Notes under the pieces: model-generated
What the model was told of the DNA's origin: nothing
The model's input: only the letters and a program-made list of their open reading frames with translations
Database searches by the model: none
Assembly (NCBI GenBank): GCA_026016205.1
Contig: CP061209.1
Location: 822,330-886,329 of the forward strand
Direction of reading: 5' to 3'
DNA from: Methanosarcinales archaeon
GTDB lineage: Archaea; Halobacteriota; UBA148; JAUWXC01
Length of the DNA: 64,000 nt
Program-made: the position numbers and the translations under genes
In this document: piece by piece, positions 45,854 through 55,413 of the stretch
How the letters are laid out: every line of letters begins with the position of its first letter
Numbering within the stretch: position 1 is the first letter of the stretch

Positions 45854-46749
45854 ATTTGCAGAAGAAAATAATGGTCACAGGGTGCAGTGGATTTATCGGC
45901 ACCCATCTGGCCAGGCGATTGCTGAATGATGGGTTTCATGTAATCGGATATGATATGAACAAATCGTCGATTGCTGACCCCAATTTTGAGTTCATCCAGG
46001 GCGACATACTTGACATGGAAAAACTGCAGAAGAGCATGGATGGATGCGAAAGCGTGTTTCACCTTGCAGCCCAGACGTCTGTTCCAAAATCAACTTCAGA
46101 CCCATTTCACGACTTCAAGACAAACGCAGAGGGCGTCTTCAACGTGCTTCTCGCTGCAAAAGAGCAAGGTGCCAAGGTCATCTATACGTCCACCTCCACG
46201 GTGTATGGGCTTGCAGACATGCCGACCAATGAGTCTCAAACGCTGAAGCCAATCTCGTTCTATGGGGCATCCAAGGCAGCAGGCGACTTATATTGCTTTG
46301 CATTTCACCATACCTTCGGATTGGACACGGCCATACTCAGATTGTACAATGTATATGGTCCGGGCAACAGCAAGGGCGTGATGTATGACTTGTTCAAGAA
46401 GCTGGAGCGCGATCCATCGCATCTGGAGGTCATCGGAACCGGGCTGCAGAGGAAGGATTACGTCTATATCGATGATGTGATTGATGCCCTTCTGGTTGCA
46501 TACGAGAGGGGCGTGTCCGGCGAGGCGTACAACGTTGGCAACGGCGTCTCCACGACCGTGAACGATGTCGTGAGAATCATCCTCGATGTCTTGCAATTGC
46601 GCCCGGAGATCACGTATACGGGTCAATCCTGGAAGGGGGATGTGGAGTCTGCGCAGGCCGATATTTCTAAATTTAAAAGTTTGGGATGGCACCCAAAGGT
46701 CAGCATAGAGGACGGAATCAGAAGGACGTATGAGTGGCTTAAAGATTAA
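45850..46749 (+). CDS. NAD-dependent epimerase/dehydratase (UDP-sugar epimerase-like)
   Basis: A short-chain dehydrogenase of the extended family acting on nucleotide sugars. The NAD motif TGCSGFIGTHLARRLL is at about residues 10-25, the catalytic Ser/Thr in TSTSTVYG, and YGASKAAGD gives the Y-x3-K pair (near 138-142). The C-terminal domain has YVYIDDVIDALLVA. It is 299 residues, coupled by 4 nt to glmM, so both probably supply activated sugars for surface glycans; the exact product is not clear. Confidence 0.88.
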   Translation: MNLQKKIMVTGCSGFIGTHLARRLLNDGFHVIGYDMNKSSIADPNFEFIQGDILDMEKLQKSMDGCESVFHLAAQTSVPKSTSDPFHDFKTNAEGVFNVLLAAKEQGAKVIYTSTSTVYGLADMPTNESQTLKPISFYGASKAAGDLYCFAFHHTFGLDTAILRLYNVYGPGNSKGVMYDLFKKLERDPSHLEVIGTGLQRKDYVYIDDVIDALLVAYERGVSGEAYNVGNGVSTTVNDVVRIILDVLQLRPEITYTGQSWKGDVESAQADISKFKSLGWHPKVSIEDGIRRTYEWLKD

Positions 46750-47249
46750 CGGTCTCTGCTCATTTGCTCTGCTTCCTCTAAAACCCTACCGTAAACCGTT
46801 ATGTCAATTCTAAAGCCAGAGTCAATCAATTTTTTAAGCAAAACTTTAAATTCACTAAGATTGATCGTCTCCTTCTTTAAAGCCTCCAAAAGAACTCCTA
46901 ACGTTCCAGTAAAAGTAAGTCCGAGAAATTCAGCGGCAATTCTTGCTCTCTTGTCATCCAGAATAATCAAATCGGCTTTTTTCTCCATAGCCAAAAGCAG
47001 TGCATGTTCTTCCCCTTTATGGATGTTCAAATCGCTTAAATTTTTGTTATGTATGTGAACCTCTTCGGTTTTTATAAATCCTCTCTTGAGAAAATCGGTG
47101 ACCTCTTCAGGAAAATCTGCTTTCTTTGCTACGATCTCTTTAAAAGCTGCCCTTGGTATGTGAATTTCTCCATAAAGTGATTTAAGCAGGTCAAGCCTTT
47201 TTATCTTCGAGAGAAAAATTAATGGGGATGTATTGGATACTACTAGCAC
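46746..47249 (-). CDS. DUF3368 PIN-like toxin
   Basis: A 167-residue PIN-related nuclease of the DUF3368 family. The N-terminal VSNTSPLIFLSKI supplies the first acidic position region, with GEEHALLLA and IILDDKRARIAAE bearing further acidic residues. It overlaps by 7 nt the upstream UPF0175 gene, the usual partner order (antitoxin first). It is convergent with the epimerase gene, stops overlapping by 4 nt. Confidence 0.86.
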   Translation of the reverse strand: MLVVSNTSPLIFLSKIKRLDLLKSLYGEIHIPRAAFKEIVAKKADFPEEVTDFLKRGFIKTEEVHIHNKNLSDLNIHKGEEHALLLAMEKKADLIILDDKRARIAAEFLGLTFTGTLGVLLEALKKETINLSEFKVLLKKLIDSGFRIDITVYGRVLEEAEQMSRDR

Positions 47250-47566
47250 TTTTTAATCCTCTTCAGATCTTTTTCAAGTTCCTGCAGGTCGTAGTTTATG
47301 GTTATCCCCTTTGAGGATAAAATTTCAATCATTTCCCACAGGTTACGTCCTGCTATCTCTGCTGCTTTCCACAGGGAGACTTTACCCTCTTCGTATAGGT
47401 CCAATGCATAATCAACCTTGTATTCCTGCAAGGATTTGTGAATGAGTTTCCTGATAAAGGTTGCCTTGTCTAGGTGCTCTTTTTTTGTGAACTCTTCTAT
47501 TTCTTTCACGTCCTCAGGGAAGAGGCGCGTGGATATGGTTATAGCCTTGGTCGTCATTTTTATCAC
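47243..47566 (-). CDS. UPF0175-like antitoxin with ribbon-helix-helix N-terminus
   Basis: A 107-residue protein: N-terminal RHH-like segment (ISTRLFPEDVKEIEEFTKKE) then the UPF0175 helix-turn-helix pattern ALDLYEEGKVSLWKAAEIAG-NLWEMIEIL. It is the likely DNA-binding antitoxin for the overlapping DUF3368 toxin. A TTTAATTAAATG A/T-rich region immediately upstream (47574-47585) is the probable promoter. Confidence 0.85.
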   Translation of the reverse strand: MIKMTTKAITISTRLFPEDVKEIEEFTKKEHLDKATFIRKLIHKSLQEYKVDYALDLYEEGKVSLWKAAEIAGRNLWEMIEILSSKGITINYDLQELEKDLKRIKKC

Positions 47567-47754
47567 GTCTACATTTTAATTAAATGTAAACATCTTATTT
47601 AAGACTTTTGATAAGAGAGATTTGGAGATTCTGCAAAACATATTTGAATTGTTGAAACACGAGTAGTATAATCTAATTGCAACTATCCAAACTTTATCGT
47701 AGAAGTTTCTTAAGGATTAGAAATAAAAAAATATAGAAAGAAGGGGTGAAAATT

Positions 47755-48024
47755 TTAGTAGACGTGCTCTCGATGATCAACCCAATTGAGGTAGACTATT
47801 TTCTCTGTTTCATTGGGTGTGAATATGAGGCGATACATCTTTGCTATTCTTGTTGACTTTTTACCGTGTAACTCGCCGGAAAGCCAACCGCCTACATGCA
47901 ATGGATCTTCCTGTAACCGTTTGATTTTCTTGTCAAGTTCCTCAAGGGCTTTCTTATTCTTTCTGATGATTTTGAGGGACTCAAGAAAAGTATCTGTTCG
48001 CTTGACGGTCCAAGTCATGTTCAC
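47755..48024 (-). CDS. RelE/ParE-family toxin
   Basis: An 89-residue RelE-type mRNA interferase: TWTVKRTDTFLESLKIIRKN, IKRLQEDPLHVGGWLSGEL--KKSTRIAKMYRLIF and the C-terminal VYLNWVDHREHVY, where Arg, His and Tyr are the usual catalytic positions. It overlaps its antitoxin gene by 4 nt. Just downstream is a T-rich stretch resembling the terminators of the neighbouring surface-protein genes. Confidence 0.9.
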   Translation of the reverse strand: MNMTWTVKRTDTFLESLKIIRKNKKALEELDKKIKRLQEDPLHVGGWLSGELHGKKSTRIAKMYRLIFTPNETEKIVYLNWVDHREHVY

Positions 48025-48236
48025 AGCTCGTCAAGCAAATCTTTAACAGAAGTAACTTCCCTAACCCGACCTGCTTTAACATCCCGGTCGCTTTTACGGA
48101 GTGCTTCCATCGTTTTTGGATTGCTAAGAATTTCAACTGAGTCAATGAGTAATTCGATGTCTTCTCGCGTAACCATCTTCTCTTCCATCCTCTTTAGCCC
48201 TTGGTATACATCTTCAATTGTAACTAAACCAGTCAT
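48021..48236 (-). CDS. RelE-associated antitoxin
   Basis: A 71-residue acidic helical protein (MTGLVTIEDVYQGLKRMEEK at the start, ending VKDLLDEL). The C-terminal half (SDRDVKAGRVREVTSVKDLLDEL) matches toxin-wrapping tails of RelB-like antitoxins. No DNA-binding fold is evident. It is assigned by pairing with the overlapping RelE gene. Confidence 0.78.
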   Translation of the reverse strand: MTGLVTIEDVYQGLKRMEEKMVTREDIELLIDSVEILSNPKTMEALRKSDRDVKAGRVREVTSVKDLLDEL

Positions 48237-48390
48237 ATTCTTTCATTTAGATTCGTGCCCATATAATCATTTCGACCTACATATTAGTAATCTTGGGTAT
48301 TAACAACGCACGATATATGCCTAGTGCTGATTCCTTGTCAGTCTTTTTACTTGTAACATAAAAAAGCCAAAAAGGATAAAAAAATAGAGG

Positions 48391-48411
48391 AGAAGGGAAT
48401 TAGTCCCTTCT
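48391..48411 (-). terminator. Hairpin terminator after the 411-aa surface protein gene
   Basis: Inverted repeat AGAAGGGA / TCCCTTCT (8 bp, 5-nt loop). On the minus-strand transcript it is followed by a pyrimidine-rich stretch with a run of seven T. It lies 25 bases after the stop of the gene ending at 48436. Confidence 0.65.
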
Positions 48412-48435
48412 TAGCCATATATTTTCAGCTTTGTT

Positions 48436-49671
48436 TTATTCTTCGCGTCTGAGCACTAAGTATGCTACCGCAAGAAGTCCTGCGATGGCAAACACAGCCT
48501 CAAAGCCTGGTGTCGTTGGTGGTGTTGCTGTTGCTGTTGCTGTTGCTGTTGCGGTTGCGGTTGCGGTCACGACTGCTTCCGGCGTTGGTGTAACACGACT
48601 GCCCGCAACCCGTCTCAGTATTGTTATCGTCCCTGTTTTCGAATTCCCAGCAGAATCAGTTGCCTCCACTGTTACGAGGTTACTTCCGGTTGACAAACTG
48701 ACCGATAGCGAGTATGGAATATCGTTCCCATCTAATGTTCCCAAGGATGCTGAGGCTCCATTAACTGTAACTTCTGTTATCGGTGAGCCTGTTCCATATG
48801 CTGTCCCAGAGATCGTCGTAGTAGTGGAATATGTAGATGTGCCCATTGAGCTTGAAACCGTTAGAGTTGGATTTGTGTTGTCAACTTTAACCTCTAGTTG
48901 TACCGTGTTGTTAAAAAAAGATACATTATCATAGGCGGTCACATTGAGATTGTATGTTCCATCCGCAGCGTTTACCTCAACAGAACTGTTGACCCAGTTG
49001 TCTGTGGCTCCATCCTTTGTGAGAATAATCGTGCCCGCACCTATCGCAGAGGCGTCCACCGTAGCATTCTTGACTCCAGAGACGTTGTCAGTTATCGTGG
49101 CATTCAACGTAATTTTAGTGCCGTTGTTGGCAGCGGTTTGATCCCCGAGGTAATCAGTCGGATTAGCAACTACAGACGGCTCTGCGTTATCGATTGTGGT
49201 GTTACCAAGTGGATTCCCTGGAGGATCTGGTGTGACCGTTATATTCACCCCAGTCACAGAGGTCACATTTGCATCAACTATGTTACTATCAGTCGCTGTT
49301 GAGCTTATATCATAGTTCACTGTAACCCACTCGCCTCCAGCAACGCTAACACTACCGGTAACGTCTACCACATTAGCATCCCATGTCGTATTGTATCCAA
49401 GTAGTGTACCGCCGACAAAAACGCTAATGTTAACAACGTCAGCAGACGCGTCTCCCTCGAATTTGACTTGAACAACTTCAACTGTTGCAGGTGTTTGTGG
49501 AGTTACGGTTACATTAAACTTAAGTATCGAAACATTAGTAGTACCTACTTTCACATAAGGTGGTGTTATATCCTCAGTAACCGCACCCACCGGCATCACA
49601 AACACAACAAAAACGGAGAGCACTAAAATCGCTGTCAGCACTGTTATTGAGACTTTCCCATTACCTTCCAT
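48436..49671 (-). CDS. PGF-CTERM surface protein with Ig-like domains
   Basis: A secreted protein of 411 residues. Signal peptide residues 1-30 end at PVGAV; two to three beta-sandwich domains follow (a cohesin-like region at about 35-150 and Ig-like at 170-370, Asn/Thr-rich with many N-x-S/T sites). Then comes a (TA)n linker, PPTTPGFEAVFAIAGLLAV and a basic tail LRREE. The PGF-CTERM signal is processed by archaeosortase A and lipid-linked in studied archaea. Its C-terminal DNA is nearly identical to that of the next surface gene. The ribosome site GGAGGGG lies in a short CCCCT/AGGGG hairpin. Confidence 0.88.
   Translation of the reverse strand: MEGNGKVSITVLTAILVLSVFVVFVMPVGAVTEDITPPYVKVGTTNVSILKFNVTVTPQTPATVEVVQVKFEGDASADVVNISVFVGGTLLGYNTTWDANVVDVTGSVSVAGGEWVTVNYDISSTATDSNIVDANVTSVTGVNITVTPDPPGNPLGNTTIDNAEPSVVANPTDYLGDQTAANNGTKITLNATITDNVSGVKNATVDASAIGAGTIILTKDGATDNWVNSSVEVNAADGTYNLNVTAYDNVSFFNNTVQLEVKVDNTNPTLTVSSSMGTSTYSTTTTISGTAYGTGSPITEVTVNGASASLGTLDGNDIPYSLSVSLSTGSNLVTVEATDSAGNSKTGTITILRRVAGSRVTPTPEAVVTATATATATATATATPPTTPGFEAVFAIAGLLAVAYLVLRREE
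48524..48565. repeat. GTTGCT/GTTGCG hexanucleotide repeat (7 units)
   Basis: Four GTTGCT units followed by three GTTGCG units without interruption, encoding the alternating Ala-Thr linker on the minus strand. Hexamer units keep the frame whatever the copy number, so length variation would change only linker length. Confidence 0.9.
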
Positions 49672-49716
49672 TAAATCTCCCCTCCTAAGGGGTCTTACAG
49701 TAGTTTACATTATGAC

Positions 49717-49726
49717 TATATAAAAA
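49717..49726 (-). promoter_or_regulatory. TATA box of the 411-aa surface protein gene
   Basis: On the minus strand TTTTTATATA, about 50 bases upstream of the ATG at 49671, leaving a leader of about 25 bases that contains the GGAGGGGAG ribosome site. Confidence 0.5.
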
Positions 49727-49836
49727 CTTATTCGATGATAGTCCTTTTCGAATTTTCGAGCCGTCTCGATGATTAAAATGAGGATGTCGCAATATAGTAA
49801 TCTAACAACAAAGAATCAAAAAATAAAAAATATAGA

Positions 49837-49860
49837 AAGAAGGGATTTTCATCCCTTCTT
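49837..49860 (-). terminator. Hairpin terminator after the 720-aa S-layer-type gene
   Basis: Perfect 10-bp inverted repeat AAGAAGGGAT / ATCCCTTCTT with a 4-nt loop, followed on the minus-strand transcript by TCTATATTTTTTATTTTTT. It begins about 20 bases after the stop codon at 49881. Confidence 0.7.
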
Positions 49861-49880
49861 ATTTTAGTTTGTTTACCGTT

Positions 49881-52043
<2,163 letters not shown>

Positions 52044-52115
52044 TATTTATTTAACCTCCTTTAGTTTATTTCTTGGTCCCACATGGAACCTTTTCTTGAA
52101 GAGTGATATGTTATC

Positions 52116-52127
52116 TCTTATATAGAC
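52116..52127 (-). promoter_or_regulatory. TATA box of the S-layer-type gene
   Basis: Minus-strand TCTATATAAGAG, centred near 52121. Transcription would start near 52095, giving a leader of about 50 bases with AAAGGAGGTT at 52062-52053. Confidence 0.65.
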
Positions 52128-52280
52128 TTTTGCGTCTGTCCCACTTCCGAAGGAATGGGCATCGCAAAGACATCGTTGTCGTTTCAAAAATCGCCTAAAC
52201 ATTTAGACAATTGTCGAAACGGTCCTCACCCTCCTAATCCCGTCATTTTGGGTTATAAATCACTATTAGACCTATTCTCT

Positions 52281-52346
52281 TTTAAAGCTTTTGTGGTTCT
52301 TGGTGATTATCCGCCATATTTCTCTGATTTTCTAAAAATTGTCGAT
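52281..52346 (+). repeat. Direct repeat copy A flanking toxin-antitoxin block
   Basis: A 66-base segment (from TTTAAAGCTTTTGTGGTT to TTTTCTAAAAATTGTCGAT) that recurs at 54430-54485 with a 10-base gap and about six substitutions. This copy lies in the intergenic region between the S-layer promoter and the vapBC promoter. The remainder of the 52044-52397 gap holds those two promoters and no gene that I can see. Confidence 0.7.
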
Positions 52347-52360
52347 GCAAACAAAAGGGT

Positions 52361-52390
52361 TTATATCTGTGTGCACATATGTGTGCACAG
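52361..52390 (+). promoter_or_regulatory. vapBC promoter with tandem TGTGCACA operators
   Basis: A TTATATC TATA-like element (52361-52367) is followed by two copies of the palindrome TGTGCACA (52370-52377 and 52382-52389), 12 bases apart and lying between the TATA box and the predicted transcription start near 52390. That placement fits autorepression by the RHH antitoxin encoded at 52398. Confidence 0.6.
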
Positions 52391-52397
52391 ATTAAAG

Positions 52398-52619
52398 ATG
52401 ACCAAGACCATTTCGCTGTCCGATGAGGCGTATGATATACTGAAGAGGATGAAAACAGGAAAGGAGAGCTTCTCGGACACCATCAAGAAATTAGCCGGAA
52501 GAGGGAAGTTGAGCGAGGTTCTGGACCTCTACCCGGAGATAACGGACAAGGAGTACGAGAAATCAGCCAAGGAGTTAAGAAAGAAGATAGATGCCAGGCT
52601 GAAGGACATGGGACTATGA
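52398..52619 (+). CDS. vapB: VapB-type antitoxin
   Basis: A 73-residue protein starting MTKTISLSDEAYDILKRMKT, the classical archaeal VapB pattern of an RHH-like DNA-binding N-terminus with GKESFSDTIKKLAGRGKL and a Lys/Glu toxin-binding tail. ATG 52398 is chosen because it follows the predicted transcription start; the open frame upstream runs through the promoter and operators. It overlaps vapC by 4 nt. Confidence 0.9.
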   Translation: MTKTISLSDEAYDILKRMKTGKESFSDTIKKLAGRGKLSEVLDLYPEITDKEYEKSAKELRKKIDARLKDMGL

Positions 52620-53023
52620 AGTGCCTTGACACGACGTACTTTGTCGATTTAGTCAGAAAACCGTCCGCCATCAGGGACATAACAACGAGATTGGATGAGG
52701 AGGACAGGTGTGCCACGACCGTTTTTAACGTCTATGAGGCACTATTTGGAAGTTATGCGGTGGACGATGCTAAGGGCGAGAAGATACGAGAGAAGATAAG
52801 CAAAGCCGCCAATAGGTTGGAAGTCCTGGAATTCCGTTATGTGGATGCATTGAAGGCAGCCGAGATAGGCGGAGCATTACTAAAAAAGAAAAAAGTAGTC
52901 GGTGCAGATGCCATCACGGCTGCGATTGCAATAAACAACGGCTGCGAGGCGGTTGTCACGAGGAACAAGAAGCATTTCGGGTGGATAAAAGACCTAACCG
53001 GCTTGGAAGTTGAGACGTACTAA
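52616..53023 (+). CDS. vapC: VapC PIN-domain toxin
   Basis: A 135-residue PIN ribonuclease. The first Asp is in CLDTTYFVDL, a conserved Glu in FNVYEALFG, then GADAITAAIA and VVTRNKKHFG provide the remaining acidic and structural positions. All catalytic residues look present. It is paired with the overlapping VapB. Confidence 0.92.
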   Translation: MKCLDTTYFVDLVRKPSAIRDITTRLDEEDRCATTVFNVYEALFGSYAVDDAKGEKIREKISKAANRLEVLEFRYVDALKAAEIGGALLKKKKVVGADAITAAIAINNGCEAVVTRNKKHFGWIKDLTGLEVETY

Positions 53024-53051
53024 TCAAGGTCCAAAAGATTTTTATATTGTG

Positions 53052-53069
53052 AATTCCCAAATGGGAATT
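53052..53069 (+). promoter_or_regulatory. Palindromic operator of the AbrB/PIN module
   Basis: AATTCCCA / TGGGAATT, a perfect 8-bp inverted repeat with a 2-base centre, located directly after a TTTTTATATTG TATA element (53038-53048) and just before the antitoxin ATG at 53079. It is a likely binding site for the AbrB antitoxin. Confidence 0.6.
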
Positions 53070-53078
53070 GTGATTAGT

Positions 53079-53306
53079 ATGGAAGCGAAGATGCATTCCG
53101 GAAAATTGTACATACCGAAGAGATTTCTCAAGGCATTGAACATCCAACCCGACTCCGAGATAGAGGTTGAATTAGAGAACGATCATATAGTCATCAGACC
53201 AAGCGTAGGGGTGGATAAAGGAGCTAAGAGATTATTAGAGCTACTAAAAAATCCGCCATATGGATTGGCAGAGGATAAGGAGTACTCATATGAAGATATT
53301 GATTGA
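53079..53306 (+). CDS. AbrB-type antitoxin
   Basis: A 75-residue swapped-hairpin protein (MEAKMHSGKLYIPKRFLKAL at the start) with DSEIEVELENDHIVIRPS completing the AbrB fold and an acidic C-terminal tail (EDKEYSYEDID) for toxin binding. ATG 53079 follows the TATA box and operator; ATG 53061 lies inside the operator and is less likely. It overlaps the PIN gene by 17 nt. Confidence 0.85.
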   Translation: MEAKMHSGKLYIPKRFLKALNIQPDSEIEVELENDHIVIRPSVGVDKGAKRLLELLKNPPYGLAEDKEYSYEDID

Positions 53307-53763
53307 TACTGAAATATGGGCGTATGCGTACAAGAAGCCAAAGAAGGACTGGTTCGAGAGTGAAAAGGAATACGATAAGCAGATATCTTTGCATGAACTT
53401 GCAGGGGAGTTTGTGAAGGATAAGCTCATGAATGATGTTATATTCATGTCGCATCAAGAGATCGCAGAGATATGGCATGTTTTAACCATGCGAGGGAGAA
53501 GAATTCCGGGGGATGTGGCCTATGATATCATCAAAGCCCTACTTGACACAAGCACCGTGATTCAAGTGGGAATTACAAAAAGCGATGTTACCAAGGCTAT
53601 TGAGCTCAGCAAGGAAACGAAAATACATATATGGGACTTTTTAGTGGTTCTTCCGTGCGAACAATTAGATAGGATTTATACAATGGATGAGCATTTCAGG
53701 CACAAAGCCTTTCAAGAGATTGCCCCAGTTGAGAACCCGCTGGGCGTGTGGTTAACGATGTGA
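53290..53763 (+). CDS. PIN-domain toxin
   Basis: A 157-residue PIN protein starting MKILIDTEIWAYAYKKPKKD; the first Asp is at residue 6, SHQEIAEIWHVL gives the conserved Glu, IHIWDFLV the third acidic site and YTMDEHF the last. It is longer than average because of an insertion after the first strand (EKEYDKQISLHELAGEFVKDK). It is paired with the overlapping AbrB antitoxin. Confidence 0.87.
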   Translation: MKILIDTEIWAYAYKKPKKDWFESEKEYDKQISLHELAGEFVKDKLMNDVIFMSHQEIAEIWHVLTMRGRRIPGDVAYDIIKALLDTSTVIQVGITKSDVTKAIELSKETKIHIWDFLVVLPCEQLDRIYTMDEHFRHKAFQEIAPVENPLGVWLTM

Positions 53764-53778
53764 AGATGTCACGGCGAG

Positions 53779-54186
53779 CTACTTCTCAAGCCTGATGATG
53801 TCATTGAATTTATCATAATGAGCATCCTGCGAGTAAATCTCCTTTATCCTCATCTTCCGCATGGTTAAGACATGATGTGCATCTATGAAGTCAATATCGT
53901 ATTTATCGTAAAGTTCCAGGATCTTATCTGATATGGCGTGATTTTCCGCCCCGATCAATTTCAAGCCACTGCAACCTAAAAATGCTGACAGGTACTCCCT
54001 TATCTTGTTTTTGGGCTTTTTTGCCCTCTCAAGTACGTGCGCAATCTCTGCCAATGTAAATATCGTCGTGATAGCTTTCTCCCTTCCATCCGATATCCTC
54101 AGCATTATTTCTCGCATATCGTCGAGCTTCGCCTTTGGCGCTCTGAGCATAACGCCAAGTGGAATGGAGGCATCGAGATATCTCAT
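53779..54186 (-). CDS. PIN-domain toxin
   Basis: A 135-residue VapC-like nuclease: MRYLDASIPLGVML carries the first Asp, FTLAEIAHVLERA the conserved Glu, and DIDFIDAHHVLTMR and YSQDAHYDKF the last acidic residues. It overlaps the antitoxin by 4 nt and is convergent with the preceding PIN gene. Confidence 0.9.
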   Translation of the reverse strand: MRYLDASIPLGVMLRAPKAKLDDMREIMLRISDGREKAITTIFTLAEIAHVLERAKKPKNKIREYLSAFLGCSGLKLIGAENHAISDKILELYDKYDIDFIDAHHVLTMRKMRIKEIYSQDAHYDKFNDIIRLEK

Positions 54187-54404
54187 TCCTCCTCGTGAGC
54201 AAAAGCCTCATGCATAAGTTTCACAGGGTCGTCTGCAAAGCCCTCTAAACACCCTTCACATACCTCAACGAAGTTTTTCTTGTGTCTGACCAGTTTTATC
54301 TCGCAGGCTATCTCATCTTTTGGCCCTATGTTCTGTTCAGCCCGTACCTCAGCAGGAATTAGTATCCTGCCCTTATCGTCCACGGTTCCCACAAATTCAT
54401 CCAT
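54183..54404 (-). CDS. AbrB-type antitoxin
   Basis: A 73-residue protein starting MDEFVGTVDDKGRILIPAEV, a standard AbrB DNA-binding hairpin, with a C-terminal tail FADDPVKLMHEAFAHEEE. ATG 54404 is preferred to the upstream 54428 because TTTAAATA lies 26 bases before it, which predicts a leaderless message starting at this codon. A CEGC pair near residue 50 is unusual for this family. Confidence 0.86.
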   Translation of the reverse strand: MDEFVGTVDDKGRILIPAEVRAEQNIGPKDEIACEIKLVRHKKNFVEVCEGCLEGFADDPVKLMHEAFAHEEE

Positions 54405-54429
54405 ATTTCCCACTATAGAAATATTCATA

Positions 54430-54485
54430 TTTAAAACTTTTGTGGTTATTCGCTATGTTTCTCCGATTTTCTAAAAATCGTCGAT
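54430..54485 (+). repeat. Direct repeat copy B flanking toxin-antitoxin block
   Basis: A 56-base relative of the segment at 52281-52346, in the same orientation, lacking ten internal bases. It abuts the promoter of the minus-strand AbrB gene. Confidence 0.7.
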
Positions 54486-54580
54486 TTTGATGGTTGATGA
54501 TTAAGTTTGCTGTTTAAGGTGAGCGAAAAAGGCATAAAAGCAAGCGTTTGCCAGATAAAAGACTTATCTCATTAGGCATA

Positions 54581-54985
54581 TTATAGTTCAGCGGGCAACT
54601 TTACCTCGATTTCTGCTATTTTTCTAAACATTTCATCCCTCGTAACCAAGACACATCTGTGAACTTTGCATGTAGAGGCGATCATCGCATCTGGAAGTCT
54701 CGCCTTATATTTGGCTCTGATTATTGCTGCTTCTTTCGCGATGGACAAGTCTACATCGATGATCGTGAAGTTGTTAATAGCCCTTATGTCTACGAGAAAT
54801 CTTTCTCCTTTTTCGATTTCCCCTCTGGAGTGGAAGCCGCTCAGAATCTCTGCTACGCAGATCACAGAGGTGAATCCAACATGTTTCCCCCTATGAATGT
54901 TTTCGAATAGTCTCTTCGCTAGTTGATAATTTTCTTCTTCGTTCAGAATGCTCAGGAAGATGTTGGCGTCTATAAATAGCCTCAT
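54581..54985 (-). CDS. PIN-domain toxin
   Basis: A 134-residue VapC-like nuclease: MRLFIDANIFLSIL with the first Asp, SVICVAEILSGF with the conserved Glu, RLPDAMIAST with the third Asp and VTRDEMFRKI at the end. ATG 54985 is chosen because MRLFIDAN is the usual start. It follows its AbrB antitoxin, whose stop at 54990 is 4 bases upstream. Confidence 0.9.
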   Translation of the reverse strand: MRLFIDANIFLSILNEEENYQLAKRLFENIHRGKHVGFTSVICVAEILSGFHSRGEIEKGERFLVDIRAINNFTIIDVDLSIAKEAAIIRAKYKARLPDAMIASTCKVHRCVLVTRDEMFRKIAEIEVKLPAEL

Positions 54986-54989
54986 GCGA

Positions 54990-55244
54990 TTACTTCTCTC
55001 GTTCTTTGCCTGTTCTGTGCTCCCATTCATCCCTCATTTGCATCTGGTACTCCAGACTCTTTCCAAATATGCCCTTCCCCAGTCCAACAAGGTCTGCTAT
55101 TGGATTCTTTGGAGCTTTCTTCAACACGATCTTCTCGTCTTCAATGTCGAATACCACTTTTTCCCCTGTCTTGATGTCCAGCAGTCTTCTCAGCCGTTGG
55201 GGGATGGTGACCTGCCCCTTCTTTGTGATTTTGCTGCACTCCAT
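54990..55244 (-). CDS. AbrB-type antitoxin
   Basis: An 84-residue protein starting MECSKITKKGQVTIPQRLRR, the most canonical AbrB/MazE hairpin in the window, with a C-terminal arm YQMQMRDEWEHRTGKEREK. It is autoregulated, judging by the inverted repeat immediately upstream of its start. Confidence 0.9.
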   Translation of the reverse strand: MECSKITKKGQVTIPQRLRRLLDIKTGEKVVFDIEDEKIVLKKAPKNPIADLVGLGKGIFGKSLEYQMQMRDEWEHRTGKEREK

Positions 55245-55249
55245 GATAT

Positions 55250-55271
55250 AGTATTACTGTTTGGTAATACT
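55250..55271 (-). promoter_or_regulatory. Inverted-repeat operator of the AbrB/PIN module
   Basis: AGTATTAC and GTAATACT, a perfect 8-bp inverted repeat with a 6-base spacer, ending six bases before the antitoxin start at 55244. It is the likely AbrB binding site. The following 140 bases up to 55413 show no gene. Confidence 0.6.
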
Positions 55272-55413
55272 TAAGGGTTTTGGCGTGTCGTATGGTAGTT
55301 AAAAAAACTCGTAAACACTCTTATCGAAAATACTTGCGTGTGCTGAGCTAACTGAAAGTGCGTTAATAACCGATGGACTTAATATTGCAATGAGATTGCA
55401 AAAGACAGCCGAT

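Noticed and set aside
52155-52397. 81-codon extension of vapB
   Set aside because: It spans the promoter, the TGTGCACA operators and the direct repeat; the antitoxin family starts at 52398.
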